Below are positions 1-8,369 of a stretch of DNA of 64,000 nt, piece by piece. A model generated the notes under the pieces. It was not told the origin of the DNA. It did not search any database and saw nothing but the letters and a program-made list of their open reading frames with translations. Positions within the stretch are counted from its first letter, which is position 1. The number at the start of each line of letters is the position of its first letter. This DNA is from Chryseobacterium sp. 3008163 (GTDB lineage Bacteria > Bacteroidota > Bacteroidia > Flavobacteriales > Weeksellaceae), in contig NZ_CP033070.1 of assembly GCF_003669035.1 (NCBI RefSeq), positions 1 through 64,000 on the forward strand, written 5' to 3'. A program made the translations under genes and the position numbers.

Positions 1-1242
1 CCGGAAATTTCTGATGAAGTTTACAAAATCGATGATGCAATGAGAGCTGGTTTCGGTTGGGAAAACGGACCATTCGAAATTTGGGACGCTGTTGGAGTTC
101 AAAAGGAATTGAATTGGCTACAGAAGCTGGCTACGAAGTTTCAGACTGGGTTAAGAATGTAGAATTTCTATAAAGTAAATGAAGATGGACAAAGTATTTT
201 CGTTGATAAAAATTCAGGTGAATACAACAAAATTCCGGGACAAGATGCTTTCATCATTTTAGATAATATCAGAAAAAATAAAACACTTTGGAGTAATTCA
301 GGAGCTTCTATTGAAGATTTAGGCGACGGAATTATCAACTTTGAAATTCGTTCTAAAATGAATTCTCTTGGAGGCGAAGTTTTAGATGGATTAAACAGAG
401 CGATTGATTTAGCCGAAAAAGAATATGACGGTTTAGTTATTGGAAATCAAGGTGCAAATTTCTCTGTTGGAGCAAATTTAGCGATGATTCTAATGATGGC
501 TATTGAGCAAGATTGGGATGATTTGAATATGGCAATCGCTTATTTCCAGAAATCGATGATGAGAGTTCGTTATTCTTCAATTCCTGTAGTAGTTGCTCCT
601 CACGGAATGACTCTTGTGGTGGATGTGAATGACCATGCATGCAGACAGAGTGGTTGCAGCAGCAGAAACTTACATCGGACTAGTTGAAACCGGAGTTGGT
701 GTAATTCCCGGCGGTGGCGGAACGAAAGAATTTGCTTTAAGAACTTCAAGAGAGTTCCACAGTGATGATGTGAAAAATAACAGACTTCGTGAGGCTTTCA
801 TGAATATAGCAATGGGTAAAGTTGCCACTTCTGCTTATGAAGCTTATGATATGGGAATTCTTGAAAAAGGAAAAGACATTGTAGTTGTAGACAAAAAACG
901 TCAGATTGCCGAAGCTAAAAAAGTTGCAAAACTAATGGCTGAACAAGGCTACACTCAACCCATCGAGCAAACCGTAAAAGTTCTTGGAAAAGATGCTCTA
1001 GGTATGTTCTACGTAGGAACCGATCAGATGTTAACCGGAAAATATATTTCTGAACACGATAAAAAGATTGCAGATAAATTAGCTAACGTTTTGGTAGGTG
1101 GAAATCTTTCAGAACCAACAGTTGTGACCGAACAATACTTATTGAACCTTGAAAGAGAAACTTTCCTTCAGCTTTGTGGTGAAAGAAAACTTTGGAGAGA
1201 ATTCAGTTTATGTTACAGAAAGGAAAACCGTTGAGAAATTAA
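1..1242 (+). CDS. 3-hydroxyacyl-CoA dehydrogenase / enoyl-CoA hydratase, C-terminal part (frameshifted)
   Basis: This is the 3' part of a bifunctional beta-oxidation enzyme that hydrates enoyl-CoA and oxidises 3-hydroxyacyl-CoA; the gene starts before the window. The first codons (ISDEVYKIDDAMRAGFGWEN) match the end of the second hydroxyacyl-CoA dehydrogenase C-terminal domain. The rest is a crotonase fold with VIGNQGANFSVGAN, a split glycine-rich TLGGGCEMTMHAD segment and PGGGGTKE. The order dehydrogenase then hydratase is the reverse of E. coli FadB. The frame is broken five times: a base missing in the A run at 101-104, an extra T at 165-167, a G missing near 616, an A missing near 629 and an A missing at 1186-1189. 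With these repaired the protein ends GKPLRN at a TAA at 1240-1242. fadA and an acyl-CoA dehydrogenase follow. The errors look technical rather than biological. Confidence 0.85.
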
Positions 1243-1345
1243 TAACTATAAATATTTTAACACGAAGTTTGTCATTCCACAGGAATCTAAGCTTAGATGC
1301 TTTTAGCATGGCAAAATGTATGTTTAAATTAAAATAAATAAAAAA

Positions 1346-2527
1346 ATGTCAAGACAAGCATATATAATCAAGGGATTTCGTACAGCAGTCGGAAAAGCTC
1401 CAAAAGGCTCACTCCGCTTCACGCGTCCCGACGTAATGGCAGCAATAGTAATCGAAAAACTGATGGCAGCTGTTCCGCAATTAGACAAAGACAGAGTTGA
1501 CGATTTAATCGTTGGAAATGCAATGCCGGAAGCTGAACAAGGCTTAAATGTGGCACGTTTAATTTCTTTGATGGGATTAAATACCGACAAAGTTCCGGGA
1601 GTCACTGTGAATAGATATTGCGCATCAGGAAGTGAGGCGATTGCTATTGCTTCGGCAAAAATTCAGGCAGGAATGGCTGATTGTATTATCGCAGGTGGTA
1701 CAGAATCAATGTCTTATATTCCGATGGGTGGTTACAAACCCGTTCCGGAAACTGAAATCGCAAAAACCAATCCTGATTATTATTGGGGAATGGGTTATAC
1801 TGCGGAAGAAGTAGCAAAACAATTTAATATTTCCCGTGAAGAACAAGATCAGTTTGCGTTCGAATCTCACCAAAAAGCTTTAAAAGCAAATCAGGAAGGT
1901 AAATTTGCGAATCAAATCATACCAATTCCTGTTGAGTATAATTTCTTGGATGAAAATCAGAAAATGCAGACTAAAAAGTTTGATTTTTCTGTAGACGAAG
2001 GCCCAAGATTAGACACATCTTTGGAAGGTTTAGCTAAATTAAAGCCCGTTTTTGCAAACGGAGGAAGTGTGACAGCAGGAAATTCTTCTCAAATGAGTGA
2101 CGGTGCAGCTTTCGTTATCGTGATGTCTGAAGAAATGGTAAAAGAATTAGGATTGGAGCCAGAAGCAAGATTAGTTGCGTACGCTGCGGCCGGACTTGAG
2201 CCAAGAATCATGGGAATGGGACCAATTTATGCCATTCCAAAAGCACTAAAGCAAGCTGGTTTAGAATTAAAAGATATTGAATTGATTGAATTAAATGAAG
2301 CATTTGCTTCTCAATCGGTTGCAATTAAAAAAGAATTAGGTTTAAATCCTGATATTTTAAATGTCAATGGTGGTGCCATCGCTCTTGGTCACCCGCTTGG
2401 TTGTACAGGAACGAAATTAACCGTTCAACTCCTTGACGAAATGAGAAAACGTGGAAATAAATACGGAATGGTTTCTATGTGTGTGGGAACTGGGCAGGGT
2501 GCTGCTTCAATCTTTGAATTATTATAA
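1346..2527 (+). CDS. fadA: Acetyl-CoA acyltransferase (thiolase)
   Basis: A 393-residue thiolase that splits 3-ketoacyl-CoA with CoA, the last step of beta-oxidation. Family catalytic residues are all visible: the nucleophile Cys92 in VNRYCASGS, the NEAF motif (Asn317), His349 in ALGHPLGCTG and Cys379 in SMCVGTGQG. The length is normal and the frame is intact. The ATG at 1346 follows an A-rich leader, as is usual in Bacteroidota. It lies about 100 bases after the hydratase/dehydrogenase gene and 21 bases before the acyl-CoA dehydrogenase, so the three form a degradation operon. The gene could be used for other CoA-thiolysis reactions, but the context favours fatty-acid oxidation. Confidence 0.93.
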   Translation: MSRQAYIIKGFRTAVGKAPKGSLRFTRPDVMAAIVIEKLMAAVPQLDKDRVDDLIVGNAMPEAEQGLNVARLISLMGLNTDKVPGVTVNRYCASGSEAIAIASAKIQAGMADCIIAGGTESMSYIPMGGYKPVPETEIAKTNPDYYWGMGYTAEEVAKQFNISREEQDQFAFESHQKALKANQEGKFANQIIPIPVEYNFLDENQKMQTKKFDFSVDEGPRLDTSLEGLAKLKPVFANGGSVTAGNSSQMSDGAAFVIVMSEEMVKELGLEPEARLVAYAAAGLEPRIMGMGPIYAIPKALKQAGLELKDIELIELNEAFASQSVAIKKELGLNPDILNVNGGAIALGHPLGCTGTKLTVQLLDEMRKRGNKYGMVSMCVGTGQGAASIFELL

Positions 2528-2548
2528 CTAAAAAAACTACAAAATATA

Positions 2549-4334
2549 ATGACTACAATTAATAAAACACTGAAAGGAGGTGAGTTTTTAATTAAAGAAA
2601 TTGCTGCAAACGAAATCTTCACTTTAGAAGAACTTTCAGAAGAACAAAAAATGCTTCGTGATTCTGCGAAAGAATTTATCGACAGAGAAGTAATTCCGCA
2701 TCATGATCGTTTTGAGAAAAAAGATTATGCATTGACTGAAGAAACAATGCGCAAATTAGGCGAAATGGGACTTCTTGGAATCACCGTTCCTGAAGAATAT
2801 GGAGGTCTTGGGATGGGATTCGTAAGTACGATGTTGGCTTGCGATTACGTTTCAGGAGGAAATGGCTCATTAGCAACAGCTTACGGAGCACATACCGGAA
2901 TTGGAACATTACCCACTCTTCTTTACGGAAGTGAAGAATTGAAAAAGAAATATCTTCCGGATCTAGCTACAGGAACAAAATTCGGTGCTTATTGCTTGAC
3001 TGAGCCGGATGCTGGTTCAGACGCAAATTCAGGGAAAACAAGAGCAAAATTGTCAGAGGATGGAAAGCATTATATCATCAACGGACAAAAAATGTGGATT
3101 TCAAACGCAGGTTTTGCAGATACTTTCACATTATTCGCAAAAATTGATGATGATAAAAACATTACAGGTTTTGTGATCAACCGTTCAGAATTGGAAGATC
3201 CAAACAGCCTAACTTTTGGTGAAGAAGAGCACAAATTAGGTATCCGTTCGTCTTCTACCCGTCAGGTATTCTTCAATGACATGAAAATTCCTGTTGAAAA
3301 TATGCTGGGTGAAAGAAACAATGGTTTTAAAATCGCTTTGAATGCATTGAATGTTGGTAGAATCAAATTAGCTGCTGCCAATCTTGACGGACAAAGAAGA
3401 ATCTTGAACCATTCGATTCAATATTCGAATGAAAGAAACAATTTGGGGTTTCTATTTCAACTTTTGGAGCCATCAGAAAGAAATTGGCAGAAATGGCAAC
3501 CGGAGTTTTCGTGAGTGAAGCTGGTTCTTACCGTTTAGCAAAAAATGTTGAAGATAAGATTGAAGAATTGGTTTCTGGAGGAATGAATCATCAACAAGCT
3601 GAATTGAAAGGTGTTGAAGAGTTCGCAGTAGAAGCTTCTATTCTTAAAGTTTTCGTATCAGATCTTACTCAGGTTACTGCCGATGAAGGAATTCAGATTT
3701 ATGGTGGAATGGGATTCTCAGAAGACACTCCAATGGAAGCTGCATGGAGAGATGCAAGAATTGGAAGGATCTATGAAGGAACCAACGAAATCAATCGTCT
3801 TTTGGCCGTAGGAATGCTGATTAAAAAGCAATGAAAGGTGAATTGGATTTACTTTCTCCTGCAATGGCAATTTCTAAAGAATTGATGGGAATTCCTTCAT
3901 TTGAAGTTCCTGATTATTCTGAATTGATGAGCGAGGAAAAAGCAATTTTGGCAAATCTTAAAAAAGTATTTTTAATGGTTTCAGGAGCTGCCCTTCAAAA
4001 ATACATGATGGATATTGAGAAGCAACAGCATTTATTATTAAATGCTTCTGAAATTCTTAACCAAATCTACATGGCAGAATCTGCAGTGCTAAGAGCTGAA
4101 AAACATTTCTCTGCTGATTCTGTAGAAGTTGCAATGGCTCAGTTGAATCTTTACAAAGCAATCGAAAAAATAATCTCAGCTGCCAAAGAAGGAATTGTTT
4201 CTTTCGCAGAAGGCGACGAACAAAGAATGATGCTTTCAGGTTTAAGAAGATTTACAAAATATACCAACCACCCGAATGTTGTAGGACTAACTGAAAAAGT
4301 GGCTGCACATTTTATTGGGAAGGGACATTATTAG
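2549..4334 (+). CDS. Acyl-CoA dehydrogenase, long form (two frameshifts)
   Basis: FAD-dependent acyl-CoA dehydrogenase, first step of beta-oxidation, about 595 residues when repaired. The sequence shows the family signatures CLTEPDAGSDANSG (FAD/substrate loop) and GGMGFSEDTPMEAAWRDARI with the downstream IYEGTNEINR motif, followed by an extra helical domain of about 170 residues, as in the long VLCAD-like/ACAD9-like flavobacterial enzymes. The coding frame breaks twice. One A is missing at 3436-3438, where NERKQFGVSISTFGAIRKKL is restored by adding it. One A is missing at 3823-3827, where IKKAMKGELD is restored. Three short reading frames therefore represent one gene. It is the last gene of the fad operon and is followed by a terminator. 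Confidence 0.9.
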
Positions 4335-4358
4335 AATATTGAATAAAATATTATTTTG

Positions 4359-4387
4359 AACGCTTCATTTTATGGAGCGTTTTTTAT
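4359..4387 (+). terminator. Rho-independent-type terminator after the fad operon
   Basis: A hairpin with arms AACGCT (4359-4364) and AGCGTT (4376-4381) is followed by a T run, 25 bases after the acyl-CoA dehydrogenase stop codon. Confidence 0.7.
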
Positions 4388-4481
4388 TTAATAAAACGTA
4401 AGGTCTAATTCATTAAAATGTACATTATCAAATCCAACAGTTTTCTTTAGCTTGCAAATTCTTAATTCAAAAATTTCCTGA

Positions 4482-5600
4482 ATGCAAAACCTTCTAAAAC
4501 TTCTAGCTCTTTTTATCTTTGCAAACTTTTATTCTCAGCAACAATTTGTCTTTTTTGGTTCTTATAATTGGGAAAAAGATTCGGAAGGAATTTATGTTTA
4601 TCAATTAGATAATGAAACAGGAAAACTTACAAAAACTACTTCAATAAAAGGTGTTGTAAACCCATCTTACATTACAATTTCTGAAGACGGAAAATATATT
4701 TATGCATCTTCGGAGAGCAAAATTGAAAATGGAGGAACGGTCAGCTCTTTTCGTTTTGATAAAGAAGAAAAAACTTTGAAATTTATGAACAGTCAGGAAA
4801 GTGGTGGCGAAAATCCGGTTTATGTAAGCGTTCATAAAAATAGAAAATGGCTGGTGAATGGAAATTACACCGATGCAAGCGTTTCAGTTTATCCGCTTTT
4901 GGAAGATGGAAAAATAGATTCTTTAGCACAAATTTTAAAGTTTTCTGAAGGAAGTATAAATCCTGATAGACAAGCAAAAGCACATATTCATTCTGCTGTT
5001 TTTTCACCAGATTTTAATTCACTATTTTTCACCGATTTAGGCGCTGACAAAATCAGAATATATCCTTTTGAAAATACTGATTTAAAACCTTTAAATATAG
5101 AACAAGGCAGTTTCATAAAGACGAAACCTGGAACTGGGCCAAGGCATTTGATTTTTAGTAAAAATGGAAAAACAGCATATTGCATTGAAGAAATGGCAGG
5201 TGAAATTTCTGTATATGATTTTACAGAAAACATGCTTAAAGAAATTCAAAAAAAACCTACACATCCTGCAAAAATTAAGGATGGATTTGAAAGTTCAGAT
5301 CTTCATATTTCTCCCGATGGAAAATTCTTGTATGCTACTAACAGAGGAAAAGAAAATAATATTGTCATTTTTAAAATTCAATCAAATGGAACTTTAGAAA
5401 CTGTTGGTTATCAAAAAACACACGGAAAACATCCCAGAACTTTCACTATAGATGAGACTGGCAGATTTGTTATTGTCGCCAATACAGGAAGTAATAAAGT
5501 AGTCGTTTTTAAAAGAAATTTAGAAACCGGGGTACTTAAAAAAGTAGGAAAATCTGTGAAAATTAAAAATGTTTCTTGTGTGAAAACGAAAATTTATTAA
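4482..5600 (+). CDS. Secreted lactonase-family beta-propeller protein
   Basis: A 372-residue protein with an N-terminal signal peptide (hydrophobic stretch ending NFYSQQ) followed by repeated propeller blades such as YITISEDGKYIYASS, HLIFSKNGKTAYCIEE, DLHISPDGKFLYATNRG and TFTIDETGRFVIVANTGS. These match the seven-bladed lactonase family (PF10282), which includes 6-phosphogluconolactonase and muconate-cycloisomerase-like proteins. The signal peptide puts it outside the cytoplasm, so a role in the pentose phosphate pathway is unlikely and the true substrate is unknown. It is monocistronic: a terminator lies upstream and a convergent gene ends 9 bases downstream. Confidence 0.85.
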   Translation: MQNLLKLLALFIFANFYSQQQFVFFGSYNWEKDSEGIYVYQLDNETGKLTKTTSIKGVVNPSYITISEDGKYIYASSESKIENGGTVSSFRFDKEEKTLKFMNSQESGGENPVYVSVHKNRKWLVNGNYTDASVSVYPLLEDGKIDSLAQILKFSEGSINPDRQAKAHIHSAVFSPDFNSLFFTDLGADKIRIYPFENTDLKPLNIEQGSFIKTKPGTGPRHLIFSKNGKTAYCIEEMAGEISVYDFTENMLKEIQKKPTHPAKIKDGFESSDLHISPDGKFLYATNRGKENNIVIFKIQSNGTLETVGYQKTHGKHPRTFTIDETGRFVIVANTGSNKVVVFKRNLETGVLKKVGKSVKIKNVSCVKTKIY

Positions 5601-5608
5601 TTTGAGAA

Positions 5609-6406
5609 TTACTGATTCAGATCTGCTTTCTCTCGATATTCCATATAAATATTTTGAAATTTGCTTAGATTTTCTGCTCCGGATTTTATAATTTTTCCGT
5701 TTTTATAAATGTTGTAATTATTCTTTTCATTGATATTTTTGTTTTTAAAATCCATAAAAATACCGTCTTTTATTTTGCCTGAAGCATCTGTTTTCAAAAA
5801 AGCTAAAACCTGAGGAGCAAATTTCTCAGCATACCTGCCATAGAAAATTTTTAAGAGTGCATCTTCTTCGCTGAAAAAATCTCCGATATTTTCAAAGATA
5901 GCATCTAAATTATCTAAATCCGGACGAACTCTGAGCCCGTGAAAAAGCTTAAAAGTTTTGTCGGGAAAATCATCGCCGAAAATTTTATCGTTAGAAATAT
6001 AGGTATTGCTGAAAACCATATTATCTGAAATTAAGCTAGAAATAACCGAGCTCTTCGGTAGATTTTCTATGTCAAAATCTATATTTTCAACAATGACGGC
6101 TGGCTGTTGTTTATAGAACAAAGTTCTGATTTGTTTCTTATTTTTTAATACAATCGTTATGACAGAATTTTTATCGGCTACATTGGTAATGCGAATTTCA
6201 TCATTTGATTTTGAAAAAAGTAAGGCATTCCCATAATTTACAGCTGCCATTGTAACGATGATACTATCTAGTTTTCCGTTCTTATATTTTTTGTAGGTAC
6301 TTCCGCTCTCAATGTTTTTCTCAGTAGAAGTTGATGAATTTTCGTTTTGCCCGAAAACCATTGTTGAGCATACTAAAAATGTAAAAAGGCTGAAAAAATA
6401 TTTCAT
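5609..6406 (-). CDS. Secreted protein of unknown function
   Basis: A 265-residue protein with a clear signal peptide (MKYFFSLFTFLVCSTMVFGQ), so exported to the periplasm or beyond. The mature part is Asn/Lys/Asp-rich and moderately charged with no domain I recognise. A C-terminal segment, NIYKNGKIIKSGAENL, resembles the repeat units of MORN-like toxin-immunity or cell-surface proteins, as does SGSTYKKYKNGKLDSI near residue 35, but this is too weak to name. It converges on the lactonase and diverges from the ArsR cluster. Confidence 0.7.
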   Translation of the reverse strand: MKYFFSLFTFLVCSTMVFGQNENSSTSTEKNIESGSTYKKYKNGKLDSIIVTMAAVNYGNALLFSKSNDEIRITNVADKNSVITIVLKNKKQIRTLFYKQQPAVIVENIDFDIENLPKSSVISSLISDNMVFSNTYISNDKIFGDDFPDKTFKLFHGLRVRPDLDNLDAIFENIGDFFSEEDALLKIFYGRYAEKFAPQVLAFLKTDASGKIKDGIFMDFKNKNINEKNNYNIYKNGKIIKSGAENLSKFQNIYMEYREKADLNQ

Positions 6407-6490
6407 AAGATCAATTTAAATGTTGAAGATAAGCATTAAAGGGTATTTGTTATCATTAGCTGTAACGTAAATGAAAATTTTATTAAAATA

Positions 6491-6537
6491 TTTGCGTAGT
6501 TAAATAACTACATTTATATTTGTAGTCAAATAGCTAC
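6491..6537 (+). promoter_or_regulatory. Promoter and duplicated palindromic operator of the arsR cluster
   Basis: Two copies of a 16-base near-palindrome, GTAGTYAAATARCTAC, lie at 6496-6511 and 6522-6537, 26 bases apart; the first is a perfect 7-2-7 inverted repeat. Between them sits TATATTTG (6515-6522), an exact match to the Bacteroidetes -7 box TAnnTTTG, with TTG at 6492-6494 exactly 20 bases upstream as the -33 box. A dimeric ArsR protein bound at either copy would block RNA polymerase, so autoregulation by the next gene is the natural reading. Confidence 0.75.
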
Positions 6538-6579
6538 ATAAAAGAATGTACATTTTAATTAAATCTAAAAGCAAAGCGT

Positions 6580-6903
6580 ATGAATCTTAGAAGAGATGTT
6601 TTTCAGGCAATTGCAGATCCTACGAGAAGATCAATCCTTCTTTTGGTGGCAACTCAATCGATGACAGCGGGTGCGATTGCTTCTAATTTTGATACGGCAA
6701 GACCAACAGTTTCAAAGCATTTACAAATCCTTACCGAATGTGAATTGCTAAAAAAAGAACAAAACGGAAGGGAAATCTTGTATCACCTTAATCCTAATAA
6801 AATGAAACAAATTTCAGATTTTATTGAGCCTTTCAGCAAAATGTGGGATGACCGTTTCAACACATTAGAATCTGTAATGAAAAACTATAAAAAAAACAAA
6901 TAA
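6580..6903 (+). CDS. ArsR-family winged-helix transcriptional regulator
   Basis: A 107-residue winged-helix repressor. It opens with the typical [18 protein letters not shown] helix and has the recognition helix [19 protein letters not shown] followed by the beta wing [13 protein letters not shown]. No metal-binding Cys pair is present, so it belongs to the non-metal group commonly encoded with SRPBCC (AHSA1) proteins. The stop codon is one base before the start of the SRPBCC gene, so the two are co-transcribed. The duplicated palindrome upstream is the probable binding site and implies autorepression. The signal it responds to is unknown. Confidence 0.92.
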   Translation: MNLRRDVFQAIADPTRRSILLLVATQSMTAGAIASNFDTARPTVSKHLQILTECELLKKEQNGREILYHLNPNKMKQISDFIEPFSKMWDDRFNTLESVMKNYKKNK

Positions 6904-6904
6904 A

Positions 6905-7759
6905 ATGGAATTAAAAACAAAAATCACAGCCGAAGACGATAAGCAAGAATTGATTATCACCAGAGTTTTTGATCTTCCTTTAGATCTGCTTTTCAAAGCC
7001 TACGAAGAACCTGAGATCGTAGAGCAATGGATGGGGACAAAAGTACAAAAGTTAGAAAACGAACCGCATGGAAGCTGGCGTTTTGAAACTTCTCACAACG
7101 GACAAGTTGTATTTTCTGCTAACGGTGTCATTCTTGAATTTGTTCCGAACCAAAAAATTACAAGAACTTTTGAGATGGAAAATAGCTCTTTTCCTGTTCA
7201 GCTGGAGTTTTTTGAATTTGAAAAAATAAATGAAGAATCAAGTAAACTCACGATGCAGATCATCTTCAAATCTGTAGAATTCCGCAATCAGCTTTTGAAA
7301 ATGCCATTTGCGCAAGGTTTAGGTATGGCTCATGACCGCCTTCAAGAAGTAGTTTTAAATTTAAAAAATAAATCAATTATGAAACGAAATGCAGTAATAT
7401 ATTGGGTAACAACTATTTTCCTTTCTATCGGAATGTTGGCAGGTGGCATACAACAAGCTTTTCAAATTGGCGGTTATAATGAAATTGTCACTAAATTGGG
7501 TTATCCGTTATATCTTTTAACGATTTTAGGTGTATGGAAAATTTTAGGAGTAATTGTCATTTTGCTTCCAAAACTACCATTGGTAAAAGAATGGGCTTAT
7601 GCAGGATTTTTCTTTGCAATGTCGGGAGCAGCAATTTCTCATTTGCTTGTTGAGCAACCATTTACAGAAGCTCTTCCTTCAATGATACTGTTGATGGTAA
7701 CGGTTCTTTCATGGATTTTCAGACCTGCTGACAGAAAATTAACTTCTATAAATTCTTAA
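6905..7759 (+). CDS. SRPBCC (AHSA1) domain protein joined to a DoxX-like membrane domain
   Basis: As read, this is one 284-residue protein. Residues 1-157 are an SRPBCC/AHSA1 ligand-binding fold (ITRVFDLPLDLLFKAYEEPE, GSWRFETS, GLGMAHDRLQEV). Residues 160-284 are a DoxX-like four-helix membrane protein beginning MKRNAVIYWVTTIFLSIGM. In related bacteria these are usually separate neighbouring genes. One extra A in the run at 7373-7378 would end the first protein at LKK-stop with a new ATG at 7380, so the fusion may come from a base-calling error like those elsewhere in the window. It sits in an operon with the ArsR regulator one base upstream and the YdeI-like gene 5 bases downstream. The function is unknown; ligand binding by the SRPBCC part is inferred from the fold. 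Confidence 0.8.
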   Translation: MELKTKITAEDDKQELIITRVFDLPLDLLFKAYEEPEIVEQWMGTKVQKLENEPHGSWRFETSHNGQVVFSANGVILEFVPNQKITRTFEMENSSFPVQLEFFEFEKINEESSKLTMQIIFKSVEFRNQLLKMPFAQGLGMAHDRLQEVVLNLKNKSIMKRNAVIYWVTTIFLSIGMLAGGIQQAFQIGGYNEIVTKLGYPLYLLTILGVWKILGVIVILLPKLPLVKEWAYAGFFFAMSGAAISHLLVEQPFTEALPSMILLMVTVLSWIFRPADRKLTSINS

Positions 7760-7764
7760 AAATT

Positions 7765-8345
7765 ATGCAAACCGAAGCTGAACTTTTTTTGAAAAAGCTA
7801 AAAAATGGAATGAAGAATTTTATCTTTTAAGAGAAATTCTCCTTGAAAACAAACTGCTTGAAGAAGATTATAAATGGATGCATCCCTGCTACACTTTTCA
7901 GGGAAAAAATGTAGTGTTGATTCATGGGTTTAAAGAATATTGTGCATTACTTTTTCACAAAGGGGTTTTGTTGAAAGATCCTGAAAACATCCTGATCCAA
8001 CAGACTGAAAACGTACAATCTGCCCGACAGCTACGCTTTACAAATATTTCTGAGATTAAAGAATTAAAATCTTTGATTAAATCTTATGTGAAAGAAGCTG
8101 TCGAAATTGAAAAATCAGATGAAAAAGTAGCTATGAAATCTGCTAAAGATTATGCAGTTCCCGAAGAGTTTCAGAAGGTTTTAGACAATAACAATGAAGC
8201 GAATAAAGCTTTTTATGCTTTGACACCGGGACGGCAAAAAGGATATTTATTTTACTTTTCACAAGCCAAACAAGCAAAAACAAGAGAAGCAAGAATCGAA
8301 AAATATTACCAAAAAATTCTGGACGGAAAAGGAATTGATGATTGA
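7765..8345 (+). CDS. YdeI/OmpD-associated family protein (frameshifted)
   Basis: A YdeI-like DUF1801 protein of about 193 residues when repaired. The N-terminal half has the DUF1801 core (WMHPCYTFQGKNVVLIHGF, HKGVLLKDPEN) and the C-terminal half the YdeI tail (VPEEFQKVLDNNNEANKAF, LTPGRQKGYLFYFSQAKQ, TREARIEK). Starting from the ATG at 7765 the frame is lost at the T run 7784-7790. One more T restores MQTEAELFFEKAKKWNEEFY and joins the rest. Family members are found near ArsR/SRPBCC/DoxX genes in Bacteroidota, and this gene follows such a pair by 5 bases. The biochemical role is unknown. Confidence 0.8.
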
Positions 8346-8369
8346 AAATTAGTTTAAACCTTTTAGTCT

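Noticed and set aside
629..1234. Separate enoyl-CoA hydratase gene starting at 629
   Set aside because: It continues the upstream frame after two one-base losses; the split falls inside the glycine-rich crotonase loop.
3831..4334. Separate small gene after the acyl-CoA dehydrogenase
   Set aside because: It is the normal C-terminal domain of the same enzyme after one missing A at 3823-3827.
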